From NCBI GenBank assembly GCA_002839445.1, contig PGYB01000023.1, positions 1 through 61,583 of the forward strand: 61,583 nucleotides of DNA, read 5' to 3'. The translations under genes were made by a program, and so were the position numbers. The notes below the pieces were generated by a model that made no database searches, was not told where the DNA came from, and worked only from the letters and a program-made list of their open reading frames with translations. How positions within the stretch are numbered: position 1 is the stretch's first letter; each line of letters opens with the position of its first letter. Positions 32,040 to 39,652 of the stretch are shown one piece after another. Origin of the DNA: Candidatus Riflebacteria bacterium HGW-Riflebacteria-1. Its GTDB lineage: Bacteria; Muiribacteriota; Ozemobacteria; Ozemobacterales; Ozemobacteraceae.

Positions 32040-32135
32040 CCGCAGATTTCGCCGATTGGCGCAGATTTTTTTAGAGTTAACAGGCCGTGCTTTGCTGGCT
32101 TGGTGCCGAGATCATAGATTACTGCCAGAAAGAAC
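32040..32135. repeat. dispersed GCAGATT / GGTGCCGAGATC repeat in the operon leader
   Basis: The leader between the operon promoter and the regulator gene contains ATCCGCAGATTTCGCCGATTGGCGCAGATT-type sequence followed by CAGGCCGTGCTTTGCTGGCTTGGTGCCGAGATC. Related copies lie at 34422-34560, 35395-35510 and 40386-40500, always in non-coding DNA. Confidence 0.7.
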
Positions 32136-32165
32136 TTGCAATGTTCATCGATTGAACAGAGGGTG

Positions 32166-32194
32166 ATGATAGCACTGTGATAATAGATTGGCAA
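32166..32194 (-). promoter_or_regulatory. sigma70-type promoter of the polysaccharide operon
   Basis: On the minus strand, TTGCCA (32194-32189), a 17-base spacer and TATCAT (32171-32166) each miss consensus by one base. The transcript would start near 32159 and have a leader of about 130 bases before the regulator ATG at 32026. That leader is mostly dispersed repeat. No ops/JUMPstart element was seen in it. Confidence 0.65.
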
Positions 32195-32225
32195 GAAATA
32201 TTTAGCGGTGGGAATGCTTTGCTTT

Positions 32226-33194
32226 TCAAGCTGCGGCGGGCGATTTTAGGAAAGCAGCGTAGGCGTTGGTGATTCCGGTTTCTAACTGAGTTGCGTGCTG
32301 CCAGCCGAGGGCGTGCAGCCTGGTTACGTCGAGCAGCTTGCGCGGCGTGCCGTCGGGTTTGCTGCTGTCAAATACCAGTTTGCCGGTAAAGCCGGTGACT
32401 TTGGCGACCAAGGCGGAAAGATCGGCGATCGTCAGATCTTCGCCGGTCCCGAGATTTACGAAGCAGGGCTTCGGATAACTCAACAGTTCGCGTTTGACCG
32501 CGGTATCATCGAGATTCATCAGAAAGACGCAGCCAGCGGCCATATCGTCGACATATAAAAATTCGCGGCGCGGCGTGCCGGTTCCCCAGACTACCGCTTC
32601 TGACTGATTGCTGATCTTGGCCTCGTGACACTTGCGAATTAACGCCGGCAGAACATGTGAAGTATTGAGATCAAAATTATCGTTGGGGCCATAAAGATTG
32701 GTCGGCATTACCGCGATGAACTGCGTCCCATACTGACGGTTGTAGGATTCGCACATCTTGATTCCGGCAATCTTGGCCAGCGCGTAAGGCTCGTTGGTCG
32801 GTTCGAGAAGGCCGGTCAGCAGATGCTCTTCTTTCATCGGCTGCGGGCAGTCACGCGGATAAATGCATGACGAACCGAGAAAGAGCAGTCGCTTGACACC
32901 ATTGCGGTATGCCGCCTCAATGATGTTGTTCTGTATCGCCAGGTTGATGTAAATGAAATCGGCCGGGAAACTGTTGTTGGCGTGAATGCCGCCAACTTTC
33001 GCGGCGGCGAAAAAGACGTATTCGGGTTTCTCTGCCGCGAAGAAGGATTCGACGTCGGCCTGGCGGGTCAGGTCGAGTTCTTCGAAAGTTTTATAGACAA
33101 GATTCTTGAAACCATCAGCAGACAAACGCCTGACGAGAGCTGAACCGACGAGGCCGGTGTGGCCTGCTATGTAGATTTTTGAGGTTTTATTCAT
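32226..33194 (-). CDS. fcl: GDP-L-fucose synthase
   Basis: This 322-residue SDR has KIYIAGHTGLVGSALVRRL, FFAAAKVGGIHANNSFPADF, LGSSCIYPRDCPQPMKEE, EPYALAKIAGIKMC (Tyr-x3-Lys) and VMPTNLYGPNDNFD, the GDP-4-keto-6-deoxymannose epimerase/reductase signature. It completes GDP-L-fucose synthesis with Gmd (33270) and ManC (43404). It is separated from gmd by 75 bases holding a perfect palindrome. Confidence 0.95.
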   Translation of the reverse strand: MNKTSKIYIAGHTGLVGSALVRRLSADGFKNLVYKTFEELDLTRQADVESFFAAEKPEYVFFAAAKVGGIHANNSFPADFIYINLAIQNNIIEAAYRNGVKRLLFLGSSCIYPRDCPQPMKEEHLLTGLLEPTNEPYALAKIAGIKMCESYNRQYGTQFIAVMPTNLYGPNDNFDLNTSHVLPALIRKCHEAKISNQSEAVVWGTGTPRREFLYVDDMAAGCVFLMNLDDTAVKRELLSYPKPCFVNLGTGEDLTIADLSALVAKVTGFTGKLVFDSSKPDGTPRKLLDVTRLHALGWQHATQLETGITNAYAAFLKSPAAA

Positions 33195-33223
33195 TTTGTG
33201 TCACCGCATTGCCAGATTTCAAT

Positions 33224-33251
33224 GTAGGGGTTCAACATGTTGAACCCCTAC
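33224..33251. repeat. 28-bp perfect palindrome, copy 1
   Basis: GTAGGGGTTCAACA and its exact reverse complement meet head to head between gmd and fcl. The 22-base core recurs at 34774. As RNA it would form a hairpin between the two genes; without a clear U-run it is not an obvious terminator. It may be a REP-like mobile palindrome. Confidence 0.9.
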
Positions 33252-33269
33252 GCAGGACAGGCAAATTGA

Positions 33270-34391
33270 TCATTCATGATAAGAGAAGGTTTGGAAGCCG
33301 TGTGACTGGCAGAGTTCGTCTTTTTTGGCGATGGCGAGATCGCTGCGCACCATTTCGGCGACGAGTTCTTCGAGACTGGTTTTGGGGCGCCAGCCGAGCT
33401 TGTTGAAAGCTTTGGTCGGGTCGCCGAGCAGGGTTTCAACTTCAGTCGGCCGGAAATATCTGGGGTCGACCCTTACAATAGTCTGGCCGGGCCTGAGCTT
33501 GATATCGGCGTCTTTAGTTGTCACCGACCTGACAGTGCCGGTTTCGTTAACCCCTTCCCCACTCCAGTCAATCTCGATGCCAAGTTCGGCAGCGGCGGCG
33601 TTAATGAAATCACGCACTGATTTCTGGCGACCGGTCGCGATGACGTAGTCGTCGGGAGTTTCCTGCTGCAGCATCAGCCACTGCATTTCGACGTAGTCAC
33701 GGGCATGGCCCCAGTCGCGCAGCGAATTCATGTTGCCGAGGTAGAGACAGTCCTGCAGACCGAGCGCGATTCTGGCGATAGCGCGGGTAATCTTGCGGGT
33801 AACGAAGGTTTCACCGCGCATCGGCGATTCATGATTGAAGAGAATGCCGTTACAGGCGTAGATACCATAAGCCTCGCGGTAGTTAACCGTTATCCAGTAA
33901 GCGTAGAGCTTGGCGACCGCGTAGGGTGAACGCGGGTAAAACGGGGTGGTTTCTTTTTGCGGGGTTTCCTGAACCAGGCCGAAAAGTTCAGAAGTTGAAG
34001 CCTGGTAAAACTTGGAGTGCTTTTCGAGACCGAGAATGCGGATAGCCTCAAGCATGCGCAGAGTGCCGATGCCGTCGGCGTTAGCGGTGTATTCCGGCGA
34101 ATCGAACGAGACGGCGACATGGCTTTGCGCGGCGAGATTGTAGATCTCGTGCGGCTGCACCTGCTGCACTATTCTGATCAGGTTGGTCGAGTCGGTCATA
34201 TCACCGTAATGCAGAACAAAGCGGCGGTTGTCGACGTGCGGGTCCTGATACAGATGATCGATACGGTCGGTATTGAAAAGCGAGGCGCGGCGCTTGATGC
34301 CGTGCACGGTGTAGCCTTTTTTAAGAAGGAATTCGGCGAGGTAGGCGCCGTCCTGGCCGGTGATACCGGTGATAAGGGCAACTTTTGACAT
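33270..34391 (-). CDS. gmd: GDP-mannose 4,6-dehydratase
   Basis: This 373-residue SDR has VALITGITGQDGAYLAEFLL, IKRRASLFNTDRIDHLYQD, YNLAAQSHVAVSFDSPEY, YQASTSELFG, SPYAVAKLYAYWITVNYRE (Tyr-x3-Lys) and GHARDYVEMQWLMLQ. The length and motifs match canonical bacterial Gmd. It produces GDP-4-keto-6-deoxymannose for Fcl. A GGAGC ribosome site precedes the start. Confidence 0.96.
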   Translation of the reverse strand: MSKVALITGITGQDGAYLAEFLLKKGYTVHGIKRRASLFNTDRIDHLYQDPHVDNRRFVLHYGDMTDSTNLIRIVQQVQPHEIYNLAAQSHVAVSFDSPEYTANADGIGTLRMLEAIRILGLEKHSKFYQASTSELFGLVQETPQKETTPFYPRSPYAVAKLYAYWITVNYREAYGIYACNGILFNHESPMRGETFVTRKITRAIARIALGLQDCLYLGNMNSLRDWGHARDYVEMQWLMLQQETPDDYVIATGRQKSVRDFINAAAAELGIEIDWSGEGVNETGTVRSVTTKDADIKLRPGQTIVRVDPRYFRPTEVETLLGDPTKAFNKLGWRPKTSLEELVAEMVRSDLAIAKKDELCQSHGFQTFSYHE

Positions 34392-34421
34392 AAATTAGCT
34401 CCGTTTAGAAGAGAAATCTTT

Positions 34422-34560
34422 CCGCAGATGGCGCAGATTTCTCAGATTTTGCCTTGATTGGCATAGTTTAGCGCCGAGATCGCATGGCTGGAGGCAGAAG
34501 AGAGTTTTTAGCAGACCGAGCCAGGCGAAGCTTGGTGCCGAGATCGTGAACTGGTGCTGT
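34422..34560. repeat. dispersed GCAGAT / GCCGAGATCG repeats
   Basis: The region upstream of gmd contains TCCGCAGATGGCGCAGATTTC, then two versions of a (T/G)GCGCCGAGATCG(C/T)-type sequence and AACTGGTGCTGTAAGG. Similar blocks occur at 32040, 35395 and 40386. No gene is seen in this stretch. Confidence 0.65.
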
Positions 34561-34571
34561 AAGGAGATTTT

Positions 34572-34702
34572 CGATTACGATTACGACGCACAGGATGCGC
34601 TAGTGCCAGGGCGCCTGAGGATTAGGCTGCTCTTATGGCTTTAGCCGTTAGAGCAGCGTATCCCGCAGGGCTCCCCGGGTCAGAGCGCCCAGGTGCGAGC
34701 AC
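34572..34702. repeat. about 131-bp dispersed repeat with two hairpins, copy 1
   Basis: It runs from CGATTACGATTACGAC through CAGGATGCGC, GCTGCTCTTATGGCTTTAGC, GTTAGAGCAGC, CAGGGCTCCCCGGGTC to GCGCCCAGGTGCGAG. It contains inverted pairs (GCTGCTCT/AGAGCAGC and others). A 141-base copy is at 36433-36573 and shorter pieces at 1920-1955 and 43140-43390. Confidence 0.85.
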
Positions 34703-34773
34703 GAGCACGAGAGAAGGACAGAGAGATAATAGCACCGCCAATAGAAACGGGCAAGATTTTTTTGAATTCCGCC

Positions 34774-34795
34774 GGGGTTCAACATGTTGAACCCC
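34774..34795. repeat. 22-bp perfect palindrome, copy 2
   Basis: This is the core of the palindrome at 33224-33251, GGGGTTCAACA and its reverse complement, again followed by TACGCAGG. The shared flank shows that the repeat unit is longer than the palindrome. Confidence 0.88.
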
Positions 34796-35040
34796 TACGC
34801 AGGCGCGCACCGGATTATACGGGATCGGCCATTCACTGGATTGAACTTTTATGGGCAAGATTACACATCACACTCCAGCGCCAGCTGGCTTAATCAGCTC
34901 GTAGACGCAGGAAGTAACATAGCGGGCCTTCACGTTCGGCCCGGCTATAATACGACGGCACTATAATACCTCAAAAGCAACAGTTGTTGTAAATCGATGC
35001 AGTCAACGCGAAGCAGCCAGCTGGCTCACTGGCACAAATC
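34796..35040. other. non-coding stretch, no gene seen
   Basis: Between the palindrome and the dehydrogenase relic I see no gene. A short inverted pair (CGGGCC ... GGCCCG near 34923-34942) could form a hairpin; it does not look like a tRNA. Confidence 0.4.
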
Positions 35041-35049
35041 TGGGGCAGG

Positions 35050-35214
35050 CTGGCGGTTGCGCATGCACTTTCCCACCAATTTGCTGTTCGGTTTCGATAT
35101 TAATCAGGAAAAAGTTAATCTGATTAAACAGCGGATCCGGTGGTGATTGATATCAAGGGGATGTTTGAGCCGGAGATGGCGGTCAAGTTGGGGGTGAGGT
35201 ATTGGAGATTGTGA
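35050..35214 (+). pseudogene. nucleotide-sugar dehydrogenase relic 1 (5' piece joined to 3' end)
   Basis: CTGGCGGTTGCGCATGCAC onward reads LAVAHALSHQFA, then after a small indel GFDINQEKVNLIKQ, the NAD-domain region of UDP-sugar dehydrogenases. This is fused at once to VVIDIKGMFEPEMAVKLGV..YWRL-stop, the extreme C-terminus. About 1.1 kb of the gene is missing between them. The 3' piece is nearly identical to the end of the intact gene at 36808; the 5' piece is more diverged. Confidence 0.8.
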
Positions 35215-35394
35215 TACTGTGAGATTAGCCTCAGAGCTGCGGCTTATGCCTTCGGCATACGCTTCGTTGCCGTTGGCGCCTCGTGAAGGCCATGGATGGC
35301 CAAGTGTCGGTGAGCATCAGGATAGAAGCGAACCGACCAATGACAGAAAGATGGATTCTGCGACTTCGCGCAGAATGATGGAGATAGAGCAATC

Positions 35395-35510
35395 CGTCGA
35401 TTGCGCAGATTGGCGCAGATTTTTTAGTAGGGTGAGCAGGCCGTGCTATAAGCGGATTTGTGCTTAGAGCGGTAACTGGTGCTGTAAGGAAACTGGTAGA
35501 AAAAGCAGAT
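35395..35510. repeat. dispersed GCGCAGATT repeats
   Basis: CGTCGATTGCGCAGATTGGCGCAGATTTTTTAG, then CAGGCCGTGCTATAAGC and GTAACTGGTGCTGTAAGG. The layout parallels 32040-32135 and 34422-34560. Just upstream, GGATTCTGCGACTTCGCGCAGAATGA is another common dispersed palindromic sequence of this window. Confidence 0.65.
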
Positions 35511-35522
35511 TGGCGCGGTTTT

Positions 35523-36250
35523 TCATTTTTTGATCTGCCAGCGGCCGGCTCTTGCTGGACCGGTATGATGGATTTTTCCGGCGGCTTTAAGCTTTTGCAG
35601 ATGGTACCTGATACCATCAAGGGTAATACCTAAGATTGCAGCCATTTCTTTTCTGGTGATTTCCGGGTTTTCTTCAACTAATTCTACGATTCTTTGTGCG
35701 GTAGAAGTTTTTGGGGTAGTTTTTAGGGTAGTTTTTGGGGTAGTTTTAGGGGTAGTTTCTCCCATTGCCGTTTGATTGAGCATGGGAAACAGCAAACCTG
35801 GCAGAGGCAATGAATCCCAGTGCAGACCCTGCCGTTTAAGAAGGAAACGGTTCAGCGCAGCGCCCTTCAGCGTCTGACTGGTGCTGCCAACACGCAGTAG
35901 TATTCGCCCCTGTAACTGACGGGAAAGAGATAAGGCTCGACAACAATTTCGATGAATTCTTTTTCGGCTTGTTTATGTAGATTGACATCGACCAGAATAC
36001 CCAGAATCTCTTTAACCTTGTTCGGAATATCTTCGAGCAGGCGTTTTGAATTTTTCAGGCCAACCAGATTGCCATTATCGTCTTTGCCGATAACCAGTTT
36101 GCCGCCGGTTGAGTTTGCAAACGCACAAATTGTGCGTAGATACTCATCGCGCCAGCTTTCTTTGAACTCCAGAATCTGGGTTTCGGAATTATCAGGCAAT
36201 CGGACTGTTCCTCCGGGCATGCTAAATCTTGTATCTAAGTAGTATATCAT
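35523..36250 (-). pseudogene. Schlafen AlbA_2 / winged-helix regulator, frameshifted and missing its centre
   Basis: From about 36250 the minus strand encodes an AlbA_2 (Schlafen-like) domain: LPDNSETQILEFKESWRDEY, TICAFANSTGGKLVIGKDDN, then VEPYLFPVSYRGEYY. At 35890-35898 a one-base lesion shifts the frame; the next frame continues RVGSTSQTLKGAALNRFLL. The ATP-binding middle (about 250 residues in relatives) is then absent, and the sequence goes directly to a TTPKTTPKTT linker and a winged helix (TRKEMAAILGITLDGIRYHL). The parts are clear; a full product cannot be made. Confidence 0.82.
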
Positions 36251-36330
36251 AAACACAAAAGCAGATGACCAGAAATCGCGCACAGTCAACGCGAAGCACC
36301 GGCTGTCTCATTGGCACAAACTTGGAACAG

Positions 36331-36424
36331 GCTGGCGGTTGTGCATGAACTTTCCCACCAATTTGCTGTTCGGCTTTGCTGTTAACCAGGAAAAAGTTGA
36401 TTTGATTAAACAGAGAATCGAAAG
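36331..36424 (+). pseudogene. nucleotide-sugar dehydrogenase relic 2, 5' piece
   Basis: CTGGCGGTTGTGCATGAAC ... reads, with indels, FGFAVNQEKVDLIKQRIER, the same N-terminal segment as relic 1 and flanked upstream by the same GCAGTCAACGCGAAGCA sequence (36285 and 34997). A 141-bp repeat follows directly and separates it from its 3' piece at 36612. Confidence 0.7.
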
Positions 36425-36432
36425 AATACACC

Positions 36433-36573
36433 CGATTACGATTACGACGCGCAGGATGCGCCAGTGCCAGGGCGCCCGAGGATTTGGCTGCTCTTTAGGT
36501 GGCTCTTATGGCTTTTAGCCGTTAGAGCAGCCTATCCCGAAGGGCTCCCCGGGTCGGCGCGCCCAGGTGCGAG
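36433..36573. repeat. about 141-bp dispersed repeat with hairpins, copy 2
   Basis: This matches 34572-34702 with a 10-base insertion near CTCTTTAGGTGGCTCTTATG. It lies inside a dehydrogenase relic, between its 5' and 3' pieces, so it probably inserted there. Confidence 0.85.
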
Positions 36574-36611
36574 AACGATTACGCGCACGAAAACAGGCCG
36601 AGGTGGGCGTG

Positions 36612-36690
36612 GTTGGTGGCGATTGATATCAAGGGGATGTTTGAGCCGGAGATGGCGGTCAAGCTGGCGATCAGATACTGGAGATTGTGA
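36612..36690 (+). pseudogene. nucleotide-sugar dehydrogenase relic 2, 3' piece
   Basis: The bases read AIDIKGMFEPEMAVKLAIRYW and end in the stop after RL. They are almost identical to the end of the intact dehydrogenase at 38120-38199. It ends 118 bases before the intact gene begins. Confidence 0.85.
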
Positions 36691-36722
36691 CCCTGTCGTG
36701 CGCGTGCGTGGGAGTCCGGGCA

Positions 36723-36760
36723 CTCTGGAGCGGGGAGCGGCGAAATTTCTTGCTCCAGAG
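36723..36760 (+). promoter_or_regulatory. hairpin in the tviB-like leader
   Basis: CTCTGGAGC and GCTCCAGAG form a perfect 9-bp stem around a 20-base loop, 48 bases before ATG 36808. There is no U-run. It could be a leader structure or the end of the upstream relic transcript. Confidence 0.4.
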
Positions 36761-36807
36761 GGAGTGGCGATTTAACATGAAGCTGAATACCTGCAGCGGG
36801 AAAAACC

Positions 36808-38199
36808 ATGAATAACCTTTGCGATCTGCTGGCAAGCCGCCGGACAAAGCTGGCGGTAGTCGGGCTCGGCTATGTCGGGCTGCCGCTCGCGCACGCCTTT
36901 TCCCTTAAATATGACGTGGTCGGTTTCGATATTAACCACGACAAGATCGAACTGATGCGGCAGGGAATCGACCCGACCGGTGAAGTGCCGGAGGGCGGGC
37001 TGAAGAATTGCAGCATCGACTTTACCACTGACCCGGCGAAACTGGCTGACTGCCGCTTTATCGTCGTGGCGGTGCCGACGCCGGTCGACCGCAACCGGCG
37101 CCCGAATCTGGCGGCGTTGCGGCAGAGTTCGAGCACGGTTGGCGAACACATGCCGCGTGGCGCGCTGGTTGTCTACGAATCGACGGTCTACCCCGGCGTT
37201 ACCGAAGACGAGTGCGTGCCGCTGCTCGAAAAATGCTCGGGCCTGCGCTGTGGCGAAGATTTTAAAGTCGGCTACAGCCCTGAACGCATCAACCCGGGCG
37301 ACCAGGAGCACCGACTGGCCAGCGTAATTAAAGTCGTATCAGGCTGCGATGCCGAAACGCTCGAGGCGGTGGCCGCAGTTTACGGCAGCGTCGTCGAAGC
37401 CGGCGTGCACCGCGCCCCGTCGATCAAGGTGGCCGAAGCCGCCAAGGTTATCGAGAATACCCAGCGCGACGTTAATATCGCGCTGATGAACGAGCTTTCG
37501 TTGATTTTTCACCGCCTCGATATCGACACGCTCGAAGTGTTGCGCGCGGCCGGCAGCAAATGGAACTTTTTGAAGTTCTTTCCCGGGCTGGTTGGTGGGC
37601 ACTGCATCGGGGTCGATCCCTATTACCTCACCTTCAAGGCCGAAGAAACCGGGTATCACCCCGAGGTCATCCTGTCGGGCCGCCGCATCAACGATGGCAT
37701 GGGCAAGTTTGTTGCCGAGAACACCGTGAAAATGATGATCAGGGCCGGCAAGGCGGTCAACCCTGCTTCGCTGGAGCTGCGCAGGGTCAATGAGCGCGCG
37801 CGGGTGCTGATTCTTGGCCTGACTTTTAAAGAGAATGTCAGCGATATTCGCAACAGCAAAGTCGTCGATATCATCAATGAACTCGCTGAATATGACGTTC
37901 AATCATACGTTTATGACCCGTATGCCAGTGCCGAAGAAGTTTTGCATGAATATGGGGGGATAATAGCTGCGCCGTTGAATTCGCAGCATGTCCCCGCATT
38001 GCTGCTGTCTTCGCTGGAGGCGGCGCCGGCGGTTGATGCGGTGATCCTGGCCGTGCCACACGATAAATTTAAAGAAATGACGCTTGAGCGACTGGCCGGG
38101 TTTTGTCGCAAGGGCGCGGACCCGGTGGTGATTGATATCAAGGGGATGTTTGAGCCGGAGATGGCAGTCAAGCTGGGCATCAGATACTGGAGATTGTAG
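36808..38199 (+). CDS. tviB: nucleotide-sugar dehydrogenase, TviB/WbpA-like (UDP-HexNAc 6-dehydrogenase)
   Basis: This 463-residue enzyme has KLAVVGLGYVGLPLAHAFS (NAD site), VGFDINHDKIELMRQG, AVPTPVDRNRRPNL, GYSPERINPGDQEHRL, KVIENTQRDVNIALMNELS and the catalytic cysteine in VGGHCIGVDPYYL (about residue 265). It ends with VVIDIKGMFEPEMAVKLGIRYWRL. The features place it with TviB/WbpA, which oxidise UDP-GlcNAc to the uronic acid, rather than UDP-glucose dehydrogenases; that choice is inference. Two relics of a related gene lie just upstream and one 2.4 kb downstream. Confidence 0.88.
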   Translation: MNNLCDLLASRRTKLAVVGLGYVGLPLAHAFSLKYDVVGFDINHDKIELMRQGIDPTGEVPEGGLKNCSIDFTTDPAKLADCRFIVVAVPTPVDRNRRPNLAALRQSSSTVGEHMPRGALVVYESTVYPGVTEDECVPLLEKCSGLRCGEDFKVGYSPERINPGDQEHRLASVIKVVSGCDAETLEAVAAVYGSVVEAGVHRAPSIKVAEAAKVIENTQRDVNIALMNELSLIFHRLDIDTLEVLRAAGSKWNFLKFFPGLVGGHCIGVDPYYLTFKAEETGYHPEVILSGRRINDGMGKFVAENTVKMMIRAGKAVNPASLELRRVNERARVLILGLTFKENVSDIRNSKVVDIINELAEYDVQSYVYDPYASAEEVLHEYGGIIAAPLNSQHVPALLLSSLEAAPAVDAVILAVPHDKFKEMTLERLAGFCRKGADPVVIDIKGMFEPEMAVKLGIRYWRL

Positions 38200-38274
38200 A
38201 AGAGAAGAAAGAAAGAGAAAGGGATAATCCGCAGATTGCTCTGATTGGCGCAGATTGGCGCAGATTGGTGCGGG

Positions 38275-38323
38275 TTTTCAGCTTTTGATCTGCCAGCCGG
38301 CGGCTTTAAGCTTTTGCAGATGA
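38275..38323 (-). pseudogene. winged-helix 3'-end relic
   Basis: TTTTGATCTGCCAG followed by CCGGCGGCTTTAAGCTTTTGC matches the 3' end of the Schlafen/winged-helix pseudogene at 35523, but about 40 bases between the two halves are missing. It sits in the same relative place, just beyond a dehydrogenase end and a GCAGATTGGCGCAGATTGG repeat. A larger block was probably duplicated. Confidence 0.65.
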
Positions 38324-38479
38324 ACAAGGATTAACTGCCGTGTTTATTTTTTTGCAGGCCTTCGGCTCCTTCGATTGGCCAGAGCCGGCTCAGGGTTAAA
38401 AGGCCTTCATCTGAAAAAGCTTCAAACGAATTCATATACCGCCCACTGTCTCTTACAATGCCGTGACTCCTATATAGTC

Positions 38480-38579
38480 GCAGCCGCTGCTCATCCCGCA
38501 CATCTCCGATAAAAAATCCAGGACTATCAGAAGAATAACTGTGCCACCGGTAACCAGAATCGATTTATTGTTAAACTTC
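38480..38579 (-). pseudogene. pseB relic (UDP-GlcNAc 4,6-dehydratase, inverting)
   Basis: Read on the minus strand from 38579, the codons are (AAG)FNNKSILVTGGT, the start of PseB with ATG changed to AAG, preceded by an AGGAATT site. After a deletion of about 60 codons the sequence resumes in another frame with GFFIGDVRDEQRL, the PseB segment that follows the first beta-alpha-beta unit. It follows the PseA-like gene by 50 bases in the same direction. The adjoining 38331-38480 has an open frame (RSHGIVRDSGRYMNSFEAF) whose origin I cannot name. Confidence 0.72.
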
Positions 38580-38629
38580 GGAAATTCCTATATCTCTTTT
38601 AAAAACTCAGTAAGCCAAAAAACAACAAG

Positions 38630-39643
38630 TCAAAGAAAGTCTTTTCTTCTCCAGATACCATTAATGTCTTTTATGACAAGATCACGATTGGCATGTTTAT
38701 CAACGATTTCATCAAACCGTTTTTCGGTAATGTTGATTGCCCTGCAGAAGTCTCTTTTGGCCGTCGGGTCACAGATATAATCCCGCTCTTTGATATAAAG
38801 TTCTGCCTGTTCGCGAGTCAGGATTCCTTCGCGTACGAATCGGCAGGCAATGTCCGAAACGCGTTGAAAACCGAATTTTACGAACTTGGTCCACAGTTGT
38901 ATTACATAAGCAATACTGTCAATCTGCGTATAGTTTTCAATGCTGCCCTGTCTCGGCCATTCACCAAAATCATTCAGATCCTTGAAACCAAATTTCCTCG
39001 CCTGCTGCAGAGAGTCTTCGATTGAGTAAGGATAGATGGCTCCGAAAAAAATCACCCTGGTCTGGTCATCTGACAGTGGATGAAATATTTCCAGTTCTTC
39101 GCTTGAGCCATATTCGAAAGAACTGTTCTCACCAAAGAAAACAGTTCTGATACCATAGTTTCTGGCTATTTCAACAGGAGTCCTGTAGATGCGTTCTTCG
39201 ATCCATTTTAATGGGTGAAGTTCATTTTCAAAATCGGCAAGAGTCTGCTCACAAAAAGTTTTGGGCTGACAACGAAAGAGAATGTGCTCAAGGTTGAATC
39301 TTTCTGAGATATTTTTACGATTATGTTCTCCAGCCTGTGTTCCGGTAAATTCGTCGAGAATACTTACCAATAAAGGGTTTTTAACCCCATGATGGTTGAT
39401 GAGCCTGCTTACGATAGAGGTTGAATCCTTACCACCTGAAACAGCGATAAGACAGTCGTAGTCTTTATGAGTGATATTCTCTGGAATAAATTTAGTCAGC
39501 CAGTCCTGACGCTCCTTGAAATTAATAGTTTTCTTTTTCTCTGAGTTGATGCATGCCAGGCAGACACCATCCTTTTCTTTGAGCCCAGGCCTGGTTCCGA
39601 GAATGAAAGCACACTTTTTACAGGTTCTAATTTTTTCGTTCAT
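38630..39643 (-). CDS. N-acetyl sugar amidotransferase (PseA/WbpG family)
   Basis: This 337-residue PP-loop enzyme begins with a four-Cys zinc ribbon (CKKC at 8-11, CLAC at 28-31) and has the ATP-pyrophosphatase motif DCLIAVSGGKDSTSIV (SGGKDS at 69-74), VFFGENSSFEYGSSEE and ERDYICDPTAKRDFC near the end. PseA/WbpG proteins convert an acetamido group to an acetamidino group on nonulosonic or uronic sugars using ammonia from a HisH/HisF-like partner. No such partner genes are present here. It lies between a pseudaminic-type methylase and the pseB relic. Confidence 0.85.
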   Translation of the reverse strand: MNEKIRTCKKCAFILGTRPGLKEKDGVCLACINSEKKKTINFKERQDWLTKFIPENITHKDYDCLIAVSGGKDSTSIVSRLINHHGVKNPLLVSILDEFTGTQAGEHNRKNISERFNLEHILFRCQPKTFCEQTLADFENELHPLKWIEERIYRTPVEIARNYGIRTVFFGENSSFEYGSSEELEIFHPLSDDQTRVIFFGAIYPYSIEDSLQQARKFGFKDLNDFGEWPRQGSIENYTQIDSIAYVIQLWTKFVKFGFQRVSDIACRFVREGILTREQAELYIKERDYICDPTAKRDFCRAINITEKRFDEIVDKHANRDLVIKDINGIWRRKDFL

Positions 39644-39652
39644 TGTTTACTC

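Noticed and set aside
32027..32225. ops/JUMPstart antitermination element in the operon leader
   Set aside because: I looked for the GGCGGTAGCGTG-type core and its flanks and did not find them.
34920..34945. tRNA-like or structured RNA near CGGGCC...GGCCCG
   Set aside because: Only one short hairpin is present; no cloverleaf arms or CCA-proximal stem can be found.
36772..37311. 179-codon minus-strand frame
   Set aside because: It is antisense to the nucleotide-sugar dehydrogenase start and lacks any recognisable motif.
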